Source of the DNA: Klebsormidium nitens
Lineage: Eukaryota > Streptophyta > Klebsormidiophyceae > Klebsormidiales > Klebsormidiaceae
Direction: 5' to 3'
NCBI GenBank assembly: GCA_000708835.1
Contig: DF237053.1
Location: 1 to 64,000, forward strand
Length of the DNA stretch: 64,000 nt
In this document: positions 24,477 to 35,386 of the stretch, piece by piece
Layout: every line of letters begins with the position of its first letter
How positions within the stretch are numbered: the first letter of the stretch is position 1
Position numbers and translations under genes: made by a program
The notes under the pieces: generated by a model
Database searches by the model: none
What the model saw: only the letters and a program-made list of their open reading frames with translations
What the model was told of the DNA's origin: nothing

Positions 24477-26822
24477 CGTCGCCTGAAACGGCCGCCCGGG
24501 GCTGAGAACCGCTAAATGTGACGGTTTGAGCGGACGTAGCGCGTAGGTATGACAGTATTAGCTCGAGGACAAACCAAAGCTTGCACAAGCGAAGCTGCCG
24601 GTAGAGGTCTGTCCAGACTGGAAAGATCTGCCCCTGGCTTTTTTAGCGACAGTGAGTATTGAGAAGCCTGTACGGGAATTGGGAGGTTGCACATGGCTGA
24701 GAAGCGTGCCCGTTGATGATGGACAGCTCTGTCGAAGCTATCTAAAATACCTACTAACAGCATATCGCTATGGTTTTGTGGACCGAAAAGAAAAGTGTGT
24801 TGAAATATTGGCTAGCTATCAGTGAGCCTGGATTTGCTCTAATGGTCTATAATATTGAGGTAGCTGCCGGAAAGTAAAATCGATTTGTTTATAGTTGGAC
24901 GTGTTGTTGCACAGAGACCCTCCATCATCCTGCTTCCTTGTGCCTTTCTGCGGTCACAACCCTTCCAAGATCGCCGCCGGCGCGGCTGCCCACTAGTTAG
25001 TGCTAATCCTACTTTCAACAGTCTTCTAGATTGTTTCCCCTGAAAGTGTATAAGCTGTTTCGCTAGCGCACGTCTGCATGAATAGCCATCAGGAGAAGTT
25101 GACAAATTAGGTATGTACTAATGTAGCACACCGAGATGCGGTGAGGTAGCTCGGCGTTCAAGTGTCGAACATTGATTCCCATGTATGCCATGGAAGCCTA
25201 TGGCCCATGTGGCTACGGCCTTTGAAAAGAGAACATCAAAGGCCGATCATAATAGTCGAACAGGTGACTTTCGGAAAGACAATTGCAAGGATTTGGGCGG
25301 CCACGCCACTAATATTTTCGAGCTAATATTGCAGTCCGCCAACCGGTTATATATGCGTATATACAGCCGCCATGCACAAATCGAGAGGATTGTGGCAAAT
25401 TCTTACCATGTGACGGTCATACGGAGTACGCAATTAATAAGGAGATTCTGTTGTACGCGCAGTAATCGTAACTTCTTAAAATGTTGAACTGTAATTGTAC
25501 TGCTCATGAGTTGACTATCCACTGTCTCTAGATCAGTTGGGAGAGTCTGGTCAAATTTGTTCTGATTGCCATGTTGCATGCCATGGAAGCCTATGGCCCA
25601 TATATGGCTACCGCGTTTCGAAAAGAGAACATCATGCGCGACATCCTTCTTAGTGTTAAAACCGGCGATGCAATTAATCATTGTATCTCTTTCTACACAC
25701 ACCTAGCTTGGAAGCTAGTTTATACCGCAATTAAATCGTATGCATAAATCCTAGCAATTCCTTATACATGATGGCCGACCATGCCTGTAGGCCAGTGCCA
25801 TACCACGGCAAATTAATCAAACGTGCAAACGGTGCACATGCACATGCACAAAAGACTGCCATGCAATTTGCACAGATCGACTGGTAGGCATGCAGGATTC
25901 TACGCATGATGAATCTCCTAGCTGGTAAGACAGCCTAGTAGAATTGCGTTAGTGTCGCCCCTCCTATTAACTTCTCAGCGGGAATATTTGTAGAAGCTAT
26001 GGCTGGCTTGTGTTACAACAGGCCTCCCTATACATGTCTGATTATCGAGACTCATAAGGCAAAAACTTGAAATGCGCATGCATCCAGTGGTTCCAACAGA
26101 GTATGCGATAATGTGGAGAGAAGTGAACCTGCTACAGTCTGAACATTGACATGGTTTGAAACTTGACATGGTAGATACGCTCTTTGCTGCCTCCTCAGAA
26201 GAAGAACAATCAGGTTGCACAGAGACATCCATGCCAGTGCAGACTCCTGAAATTGAGCAGCGACGGCAGAATGCAATGGTGTCTTTGCCGCAGCTTCGAT
26301 TAAAATTCAAAGTGATACGGCGGAGGCTTGGATCCAGTGGTGGTAACAATCCAATAATGAGCATCTTCTCTTTAATCTCATAGTGACCCTTCTCAAAATT
26401 CAGCAAACGGAATCAGATCCCTCGGTGTCAGGACCCCCAGTTCCTCAGCATTTTCTGAACTCGCGGCATGCTGTTCAGAATTCAAAAACCTGCTCTCTGG
26501 TGCTCAGTAGCATCTGCCGCAGATCTTGCTTATTCTGCCTTTTCATTGGGCGCTAGGTATTTCAAGTTCTTATGCAGACCCGCTTTATTGATTTCAAACA
26601 AGGCAGATGGCCGCTGTAGGCACTGGCAGAAACAGGCACCCACCTATTCCGCTCAAACACCGCACCAACAGGACAGCAACACACAGCAAGTCGCTCTCTT
26701 TGGGGCAAGGTCCCACCTTTGCCCGGCGTCCGCGCGTCTCTGATCTCCTCTCCTTTTTTAAAGCGTCAACTCTGACCCTCTCAGCTGCTCGCATATCCAA
26801 ATCTGACTAACAATCACGACAT
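24477..26822. other. Intergenic stretch with a direct repeat and no supported gene
   Basis: AT-rich DNA between the propeller gene and the SUMO-like gene. It holds a pair of direct repeats (25185-25238 and 25578-25634). Opposed open frames at 25975-26406 (minus) and 26168-26383 (plus, starting MVDTLFAASSEEEQ) overlap each other. The plus one has a plausible acidic composition, but I cannot connect it to other exons. The 3' untranslated region of the SUMO-like gene probably occupies the right end, with an AATAAA on the minus strand at 26584-26589. Confidence 0.45.
25185..25634. repeat. Pair of direct repeats of about 55 bp
   Basis: 25185-25238 and 25578-25634 both read ATGCCATGGAAGCCTATGGC, then CCAT...GGCTAC..C...., then GAAAAGAGAACATCA, in the same orientation and 393 bp apart. 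Copy 2 has small insertions (CATATATGG against CATGTGG). No longer flanking identity is visible. Confidence 0.7.
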
Positions 26823-27122
26823 TTACCAACCCACAGGGCTCCCTACAACAGCGACCTCGATGTAATCCACATCCGCCATTTGCAACTCATCTGGTGTGCT
26901 CGTCCCCGAGATCCTCCGCCCCTGGTACAGAAACTCGACGCTGCTCTGATCTAGCTTTTCCCGACTACAGAACGCCTCCTGCAACAGCGCCAGCGGCATC
27001 CGTCGCCGCATCTTGAAGAACACCTCCGCCCCGTCTGCTGAGGTCACCCGCAGCTGCACGTACCGCGACTCCTTGCGCTTTGCCGTCGTTTCATTGGGAT
27101 CCCTCCACATAGGGTTGCCCAT
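26823..27122 (-). CDS. SUMO-like protein lacking the C-terminal di-glycine
   Basis: A single-exon 99-residue beta-grasp protein. The order of SUMO signatures is present: QLRVTSADGAEVFFKMRR (strand 1-2, with the EVFFK/R motif), then a helix (LALLQEAFCSREKLD), FLYQGRRISGTSTPDELQM (the family's F.F.GRR...TP.ELEM block) and DVDYIEVAVVG. SUMO proteins normally end in Gly-Gly after protease trimming. Here the frame stops at SPVGW with no Gly-Gly, so covalent conjugation is not predicted unless a downstream exon is spliced on. A possible donor, GTTG|GTAAAT, overlaps the stop, but I found no terminal exon with Gly-Gly within the next 240 bp. A short N-terminal tail precedes the fold. It lies head-to-head with the sterol isomerase gene. 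Confidence 0.8.
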   Translation of the reverse strand: MGNPMWRDPNETTAKRKESRYVQLRVTSADGAEVFFKMRRRMPLALLQEAFCSREKLDQSSVEFLYQGRRISGTSTPDELQMADVDYIEVAVVGSPVGW

Positions 27123-27800
27123 AGTGAGGGGAAGCGGCAGGTGCGCGGCGGGCCACCGACACAGGAGGATAGGCGTGGCCTGTGTGGAGCCTGCCCGCCA
27201 ACACCGGCAGCATGCGGCTTTTGAATCTTACCCTCCTTTCAGTGTTCACTTTCTCTGCGCTTCGAGGAGAAGGCAGCAGATCTTTGCTTTGAGATATGGG
27301 CCAATTCACACCTAGATCCAGCTGCAGCAGATGTTTGGAAGATGTGCCCGGGGGAGCCGGAGCGACGGCAGCCGTTTATACACCCGTCCTCCCTGCGTAG
27401 CAGGGACAAAAAATAACAGGCTCGTTGCCGACCGGCTGACGGTTCAAACTCCCGTCTTATTCCAGTCTTCAATCCCCGTGTGCCAAAAAAATCTGTTTGC
27501 AAACTTGTGAATGCTCAAGACTTGCAATCTGGTACGCGCGCACAGCATATGCCGTGCTGCAATCTCTTCTCAGACTCCAGACTCCGACTCGCTAGAGACT
27601 CGGAGCCATCTAGAGACACCTCTAGGTAGGATCTTTCCAGAGGCGCTTTCAGCAGGGTCCCACCTCTCATAATTCCAATTCTCCCTGTGAGCTTTCAATG
27701 TCATGAGGTGCAGAGGACGTCCTGATTAGCAAGAGGGGCACCTACGCGTAGAGCGAGATCTTCTGCTTACGGTACGCCCCGGCCGGTTGCAGGCATCAGA
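27123..27800. promoter_or_regulatory. Divergent spacer between the SUMO-like and HYD1 genes
   Basis: This 678 bp separates two start codons facing away from each other and must hold both promoters and leaders. A CCGACTCGCTAGAGACTCGG segment near 27587-27606 carries paired GAGACT/GACTC words, as does the following TCTAGAGACACCTCTAGG. I see no canonical TATA box I would defend. Confidence 0.35.
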
Positions 27801-29915
27801 ATGGCGGCGCACCCGTACTATCCGCGCAGCATTGTGTTGGCCGGCTTCTCTCCACAGCTGTGGTCGATGCCTGCGATACTGGGGGTGTTTTCCGTCGCCG
27901 TCTTTGTGGTGGTGGGCGGGACTCTGCTGCTGTCAAGTAAGCGCACTTTGCAGAGTTCCAAAATGATAATGTAGTTTCAGATGTCAAAGCATATCACAAG
28001 GCTGCCGCTTGAAGTTGTCGTGTGATCAGTCAGTGACCAAGTGACAGCTCCAGCACCTTTTCAAGCACAGTGGCATTGTATGATACTCTTATTCTGTAGC
28101 TACCATCACCGAACGGTGCGATGATCAAAGCCCTGAGCTACAGTGGCGCTCATTGATGAGGGCCGCTAGATTTTCTCTTTCAGTTGGACACTTTATCGGA
28201 GCAATTTGCAGTAGGTACATGCAAATCAGACTCCTTTGGAATGTTGCGATAAGCCAACAGAACTATAAGAGGACCAGAGCTACAGATTTTGTAATAAAGA
28301 GAGTTAAGCAGCCAGTGCTCCATCCTATGTGCAGGTGGCAACAAGAGGCTAACGGCTCTAGACCGCGCAACGCTTGCTTGGTGGATAGCCACAGGCCTGA
28401 TACACTTAGTAATCGAGGGCTCTTACGCAATCGCCCCCACATTCTACCAGACCACGTCCGCCAACTTTCTCCACGACCTATGTAAGGCTTTCCTTTGGAT
28501 CTCAATACAGCTACCTTTGCTGTGTCTGGGCCTTCACTTCTCATTGCCAAGGGCAATTTGAGGATTCCAAGATTCAGCCCGTGGTTGTCTGCTTTGCTGA
28601 GCCCGAAGGGTTCATTGGAAGACTTTGCCTTGGCCTTGAAACTGAAAGGTGGTCTGGCTTTCTGCATCAGTAGGAGGGCCTGTAAGACCTCGACGACCTC
28701 TTTTTTTACACCTGGACCCCTGATCTGCAAGTCTCACTAGCGGCGGCCGCTTTTCGAAAAGTGCAACCGATTTTAAATTATGGAATGGCAGTGCGTAGCT
28801 CCACCGGCTGACAGCAGGGGAACTTTTTTAGCATGAGCCAGGCCCTTGAAAGTATTGGACCCATCTTTCCAGGTCTGGCTTTAAACAGATCTGATGGAGC
28901 GTCGCAGCACATCAGGCTTTGTGTCCGTCAGATCTTCAATTAGATCCAGCGCGGTCTGCTCAAATTACGCTCTTTGGCCTGCTAATTGCTTGAAGCCTTC
29001 AATCATTCACGTAGGCTTCCTACCCTGGTCCTCATGAGATGCCTACGATCGAATTGCTGGCAGTAGATAGATGGGGTTAGGAGACTGAGGTGTTCGATTT
29101 GCACTCCAAAAGCGTGATCTCAGATCTCTGCCTGTTTTCCTGCAGGGAAGGAGTACAGTAAAGGAGACTCCCGATATGCAACCCGAGACTCGTTCATTGT
29201 CTCTATGGAAACAGTCACCGCGTTTGCTTGGGGCCCCGGGAGCTTCCTCGTAGCGTGAGTAGTCTTCTTCCTCATTTCCGCCCTGTTTTTCGGCTTCAAC
29301 CGCGTGAATTGTGCTGTCTGGAAAAGCCTGGATATATAGCCTGGCTCAATTTGGAGGTACATCAATTTGGAGGTACATCAACAGTGCCGAATTACGGTTC
29401 TTGTCGTTCTTCGTTGTATTTGGAGGTCGAGTGCCAGAGCCTTGTGACGATGTACGACCTCATTTTTCAACTCCTATAGTGAACATTTGAACAAGGATTC
29501 CAGACAATGGTGAGAGATTCTGACATTCGAAATGCACTCTGAAGTGTTTGCACTGGAGCCGTGGAATGCTCGAAATGTAACCGTGTTCAAGCAAGGAATC
29601 TGTCTGGTTGGCTGAATCGAGCGACGTTCGTGTTCGGCCAGGTACGCTCTTGCAACGGATGCTCCCTACCGGCACGCCGCTCAGTTGCTGGTGTCGCTTG
29701 GGCAGTTGTATGGTGACGTGTTGTATTTCGGCACGTGCTATCTTGAGGGCTTCGTACATTCGGATCCAGGCTGGTTGTATTTCTATGGCTACTTCGTATT
29801 TATGAACGCAATCTGGATTGTCGTTCCGTCGCTACTCATAGGACAGTCGTGGCAAGCGATCAGCGCAGCGTTTGCGTCTTTGAAGCCTGCGAAAGTGAGA
29901 TCAAAACGAGCTTAG
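27801..29915 (+). CDS. HYD1: C-8,7 sterol isomerase (HYD1/EBP family)
   Basis: Moves the sterol double bond from C8(9) to C7(8) in the ER membrane during phytosterol synthesis. Exons: 27801-27936, 28335-28481, 29146-29254, 29642-29915. The phases (1, 1, 2) close to 221 residues, essentially the length of the Arabidopsis enzyme. The start, [18 protein letters not shown], matches the family's HPY.PR....GY.P opening. The catalytic-site set is all present: His69 and Glu73 in GLIHLVIEG, Glu116 and Thr119 in SMETVTAF, Asn186 and Trp189 in [23 protein letters not shown] is the conserved loop before the third membrane segment. Four or five hydrophobic segments and a basic C-terminal tail (KVRSKRA) fit an ER membrane protein. 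Confidence 0.96.
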
Positions 29916-31969
29916 GAGACCCTTTTGAGCATCCCTCAGTAACGTGTTGCATAATCAGGAGCCTTCAGGCCCGGGGCCTCTGGTGAGAGTCAATTCGAAA
30001 AGGCACGTGGGACAATCTTCAATCAAAAGTCACAAACCGTGAATACACTCAGGCTAGCTGGGGAGAACAAACATTGACCTGAGTAACAACGTTACAGTGC
30101 GAGTAGCGGATGACGCGTTTGTTGGATGGATAAGTGCAGCTCAAATTGTCGAGTCGGAATGCGTATGAATCAAGATATCAAGCTGAACCTTGGTGCCGAC
30201 GAGGGCTGAGTTGCTCAGCCTCCGTACAAGTGTGCACTCTCATGACGTGCACTGCTAAGTTCTTGAATACTGAAAACCGAGTCGATCGATATTACTACTT
30301 GAGCTCGAATCTAGATGGGTGATCAACGCGTCACCGGCCAACCATGAGCACCTTTAGACGTGAACGTTCGCCCGAGCCAGCTAGGCTGCCGCCCACATGC
30401 TTCATGGATCAACAGTAACCTCTCATATTGCAGGAGTCGAAACTGCTCTTGTACACAAACGAATTGAGTACATATCAAGCACGAAGCTTATTCGAAGACA
30501 TGTAGCTTTGCAACTATTGCCAGACCAACGGCTTACGTATACAAAGGTTACATGTTATTGTCACTTGGTTGCTACGAGAATCCCATATCATCCATACCAA
30601 TCCTTATGAATATTTTGGGCGGTACCGGTCAGCTGTCATCATTGGCACCGCCGAGAGGAGAAAGCTAGAAACTGGGATCATCATCAGAATAAGTTGGGAA
30701 AATGAAGTACCGGCCTCCTCTCGGCCTCCTGGCCGGCAGATCGGAACTAGAACTTGTAGAACCGAGGGACCTAGCAGGTAGGTTTGAGATTTGAGAGGTG
30801 CACTCAAGTCTCAAAGTCCCACACTGTGCCACTGTCCTACAGCTTTGAGTGGACAACATACAGCACTGAGCAGTGCAGGCTCAGCCGCACCGGCTGGACA
30901 GCTGGCCACATCACGGTACGTGCCCCGGGAGGTCAATCCCGTGTGGTCATCGGGTGAGAGTGCAGGGGAGCCGGGGCCCGGTAGGAGGATTAGGGAGGAC
31001 TCGCAGGGTCGGGACTGATTGACAGTTGGCAAACGGACTAGGTATACCTAGGTAGCTGCACGCTAGGTATCACACTGCACACTGCACACTGCACACTGCA
31101 CACTGCACAGTGCTTGCACGGCTCACGCGCGCCACGGGTTGTGGCCAAAGGTGCATGATACACGTCGTCTGACAAGGTCAATAGGGTGGCGTCATCAACT
31201 TGGGTCTCCACCACGTATCTTGTGGCGGGCCCAGAGATGGATGCAGAAATCCACATCGACGGCTGAGGGCTCATCTTTTCCCTCATCCGCAACCAATCAT
31301 CGCGAACTAAAAGATCCGCGGTCGCTGAACTGCGAACAAGCTCCGTGCAGAGTACGGCCCACCCGAAGCCACATGCTTCAAGCTCTTCACATGGCCGCCC
31401 CCGCATTGCGTGGTTCAGGATCCGGATCGCCTTTTTCCAAAATATCTCCGGGCGGTGACATGGCGGAACGGCAAAATATCCGGGTGGTTTACGGCCACAG
31501 AACCGTTGCCCGTGGAGATATTGAGTGCCACGTACGCCTGCCCGCGTGAAGTTCAATCGGAACATTTGTGCGGCCAGACTGGGTTGCGTGAGTGGTGACT
31601 CAAACCTTCCAGGACCACACTGGCGATTCTGCGGCTGGCAGGCGAGCTTGCAAGTTGGGCAGGCAGATATGATTCACGAGTCTGACTCTTCTCAGAGTTG
31701 TTCTCTTCCTGGGCGCTGGGAACAGCAGTGCTAGAGAATCTCCGTCCCCTTCAGCTACCCTAGTCCTAGATATCAGAAGCAGAGGCTGCGACCTGGCCAC
31801 AGATGCGGCGATCAGGTTCACTGCTCGACCGTGGCGCTTCTACTTGAACACCTTGGACGTCCTCTTTACATATACCTATCTGGGTTTCCTCTTTGCTCAT
31901 TCACAAACTCCAGCCTCCTACAAGCTCCACCAGCAGCATAGCAGTAGTGCGGCGCTGGGATTAGTCTCC
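29916..31969. other. Intergenic stretch with a short tandem repeat
   Basis: About 2 kb between HYD1 and the B-box gene. It contains the CACACTG microsatellite (31071-31112). Open frames at 31038-31565 (minus) and 31139-31549 (plus) overlap each other and lack motifs. An upstream extension of the B-box frame back to 31844 is non-ATG and taken as untranslated leader. Confidence 0.5.
31071..31112. repeat. CACACTG heptamer microsatellite
   Basis: Five perfect head-to-tail copies of CACACTG (31071-31105) plus a sixth with one change (CACAGTG, to 31112). It lies in intergenic DNA about 860 bp upstream of the B-box gene. Confidence 0.9.
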
Positions 31970-33898
31970 ATGGCTATTATGTTCGACGTGTTCCGCCCTG
32001 CGGCGTCGGGCCACCCCGCCGCAGCAGTGGCTCCTTCTTATCTGGCCGCAGTGCGTCCCGAGTCTGAAACAGCCTGCTGCGGACCGTCCACTTCAGGCGC
32101 CTCCAAGCAGTGCGAGCTTTGCCCAAAGGCCGCGCGCGTCTTCTGTGATGCCGACTCCGCTTACCTGTGCTCCGCGTGTGACGTCCGAGTCCACACGGCC
32201 AACTTCCTGGTCTCCCGCCATGTGCGGACGCTGCTGTGTATTGACTGCCAAGGGGAGACGACCTGGCGCGCTTGTGGGGGACGGCCGGGCAAGGAGCACC
32301 ACAGATGCAAGGCTTGCGAGGAGACGGCGAGGCGACTGAAAGCAGATGAGGACCAGTGCGTTCCTTCTGGGGGAGTAGATGCTAGCTGGCTGACGTTGGG
32401 CCCTATTCTGTCGCACCCGCTGCCGAGCAGGGGCGCCGTCGCAGAAGACAGGGCCTCGGGGCGCTGGGGGCGGGACACCGTGCGGGAGGAGCAGGCTGCC
32501 ATCAGTCCCTCAGGGAGCAGTGCGGTGTCGGGCTTGTCAGAGGAGAGGGAGGCTACGGTCACTCCAAGCAGTGTACTCATCGAAGTGCCGCGGGGTGAGA
32601 GGAAGCGGGCGAGGGAGGAGGGAGATGACGGTCCTGTTGCAGCGTCCCATAAACATCAGAAGGTAAGCTTTGGCACTCAAGTATGTTTTGTGATGCTTCC
32701 AGCAAATTGGGCTTCTTTTGCTGTTGTTTGACAGCTGTTCTTTCGAATCGAAAAGTAGCTGGCCCCTTGGTGGAGGATGATGAAGTCTAGCCCTTCTCAT
32801 GGTTGTTGTGCTCCTGCAAAATTGTCTGATGCTGGATCATAAAGAATGCGAGGTTTAAAGAATGCGAGGTACGCTTATGTCTCTTTTGGATGTTCCTTGC
32901 ACCGGGTTTTTTTCTTCCTGCAAGCTTTTTGTTGTACAAAATGGTTAATATTCCAGAATACAAATCGTTTTCAGAAGCTTGGTCTGTGCACTTCTTACCC
33001 AGGAGTTGTGCCCTCTTTCTTGTTGACTTCTCAGTTGACTCCCTTCTTTTTAGATCAAGTATTGAAATTTGAATTTGAGGCTTTTTGTGCGCAAGCTGTT
33101 GCGTGAGCTGTGCTGCCCTGTGCTTAACTTCTGTGATTCAAGATTTACTAGGTTATCTTTCTTTCTTTAAGTACAACTCTTTCTTTCTTTTAAGTACAAT
33201 TCCTTGGCGAGGCCGACTTTTTTTCCATGACGCCCTGTTTACTGTTGACTTACTTGAGATGATTTGATTTTTGTTACCCTCCTTCTGTGTTGTTCGTACT
33301 GCTTAATAGTCATGGTTTGAGCTCTTCAAGAGGTCATGAACAGCTATATTGTAGTCACAGGTTGATTACATGTCCATCAACATGTTCATCAGAGTCCTCT
33401 TAGATTCCTATCTTAGATTCCTATCTCATATCATCCCCCGCATATTTTCAGGTTGATCATGCCCATCGGCCACAAGTCGCAGCACTTCCCCCCCGCCCTC
33501 AGCGCAGCGCCCCTCTCCGGCCAAACACCGAGCCAGCAATGACCAACGCCGCGATTGTCGAGCGGCTCGAACGAACGCTGGCGCGGTGGTACGTCAGCCT
33601 GAACCTGAACAGCCCCGAAACAATCCCACTGTCTATGCACATTTTCCGGAAGGTCCTGCAAAGCCTACAGCCTAACCTGCTGGCAGCAGAAGCGATGAGG
33701 GTGACTCTGGCGGGTTGTCTTTGGTTAGCAACGAAGGTGGACACCGCGCAAGTGAAGGTGCCGAAAGCGTCGGAGGTTGCGGTAGCTGCGGGGGTGCAGG
33801 CGTCGAGGTTGTCAGCTGTTGAGCTGCAACTACTGACCCTCTTGGACTGGAGGTTGTTGGATGGGTGGGTCGGCAGCGGCGAGGTTCTGGATTCATAG
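31970..33898 (+). CDS. B-box zinc finger protein with a C-terminal cyclin-box-like domain
   Basis: Two exons, 31970-32662 and 33452-33898, joined in phase 0 by a 789 bp intron (GTAAGC...TTTTCAG), giving 379 residues. Exon 1 holds a plant-type B-box: Cys48, Cys51, Cys59, Cys67, Cys70, His75 and His84, with the signature CSACDVRVH. A second Cys/His cluster follows (Cys90, Cys93, Cys102, His110, His111, Cys113, Cys116), then an acidic, Ser-rich linker and a basic patch (PRGERKRAREE). Exon 2 (residues about 261-375) looks like a single cyclin N-box: a helix ending RTLARWYVSLNL, AGCLWLATKVD (the family's CL.LA.K) and LSAVELQLLTLLDWRLLDGW (the E...L..L.W.. helix). B-box proteins usually act in light and flowering signalling. 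A cyclin-like end is unexpected. The alternative is two genes, the second starting at ATG 33539. Confidence 0.65.
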
Positions 33899-35386
33899 GC
33901 CTTACCTCTTTGGCGGAGTAAACCTGTGCAGCCAAGGCAGCGGTCTGTTGTTCTAGACAGTCTTGTAGATACTAGATTTGAAGGTTGACGATACACATTG
34001 CTGTACGGAGGCATAGTCGAAGCTCGGATTGGAGCTTGTCAAAAGCCTAAAAGACAATTAAAACAATCGAAACAGTTGCGACACATTCGTTCTTTTATCG
34101 AAAGCTGGGCATATTTGATGTGCCATGGGTTGGGCCTCTCACAAAATGGCAAATTGCCTTCGTGCGAAGTATGATTGAGTAAGTGAATGTTCAACCAATT
34201 CAATCCAGCGAACGATTAATTTTTTCCGCGAATGATTACGCTGCATATGTACATTGCACATACATTTGTCAATAAAAAACCTTGTATATGCTCGCTTATA
34301 TGGCATACTAGTAATAGTCGTTCGCGCGACAGACCTTTCAACCCGGATTGCAAATGCATCCTTAGTAGATTGCAATCGGCGTAGCGTCACTTAATGGCGG
34401 TAGAATAATGTAGCAATGGTGTTCAGATTCATGGTGCGTTCACGCGAGAAGACCATGGTCTTCTTATGGAAAAAAAGTGCACATCCTTCATGAAATTTGT
34501 AATGATGTGAAAGTGGAGAATAATCGTTTCTTGTTGATAGATTAGACACCGATCCGGCCTTCTTTTCAAAGTGTGCAGCTAGTATTCCGAACACGGCCAA
34601 ACGCGACATAATCGGACAAGCTGTTGGCCGGCCGGACAGCAGGCCATGGCACCGGATATAGGTAGGCCATACAAAAATAATCATGTTCCTTTTCTTAAGC
34701 TCGCTAGCGCGCTACAGCAACATTATGCAAGTCCATTTACAGCCGTCCCCTCGGAATCAGCAGTCACAGTATTAGCTATACACACACCACGTTTTACCTT
34801 AGTTTGTGGCCGCATTGAAGGCGATCTGAATAATTGCGGTTACCTAATATGTTCTGCACATGCGCCAATGCTCATGCCAATGTTCGTGTGCACTCCTTGT
34901 GGATAGTTTGGAGCACTAGCTGGATATCAGAACGGATGCACTCCACTACAGAAGGACTGTAGTCACAGGGGTAACCTGACTGACACATCCAAAGACAAGG
35001 CAGAACCTAGCTACATGCGCGCTCTGAGGTGTGAATGCAGGGCTGATCATAATGGTGCTAGCATTAGTAGTGCCTAGTTAGATTCACCACCTCATACCGA
35101 GCAGCTTGTATCAAGTGAAAGTGCTGGATCAGGACAGAATGGCAAGAATGAATGCTCCAATTGTTCACAGCCATATGCTTGTCAACGGACTTGCTGAAAA
35201 CACAGACGCGGTTGTATGGAGCAACCCTCAATCCTAGGTCAACGCAACTCGAAGGAAGGACTCGAAACTGTCCCAGCGGTCCCCACAGTTCCAGATTCGC
35301 TTGTTTATGCAATTCGTATGTTAAATTGTACAGTCTGCAAAAGCACAATAAGGGGGCTCTAGAAAGAGCAATGATCAGCACCCCAT
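33899..35386. other. Intergenic stretch between convergent genes
   Basis: AT-rich DNA between the stop of the B-box gene and the stop of the PsbQ gene, which converge. It should hold both 3' untranslated regions. I see no gene, RNA or repeat that can be supported. The longest frame, minus 33499-34014, is mostly antisense to the cyclin-box exon. Confidence 0.5.

Noticed and set aside
26168-26383. Plus frame MVDTLFAASSEEEQ...
   Set aside because: Composition is plausible for an exon, but a minus frame covers the same bases and no splice partner was found.
31071-31112. Regular repeats as a possible CRISPR array
   Set aside because: The units are 7 bp head-to-tail without spacers, so this is a microsatellite. 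The genome is eukaryotic.
33499-34014. 171-codon open frame on minus
   Set aside because: Mostly antisense to the cyclin-box exon, which has the family signature.
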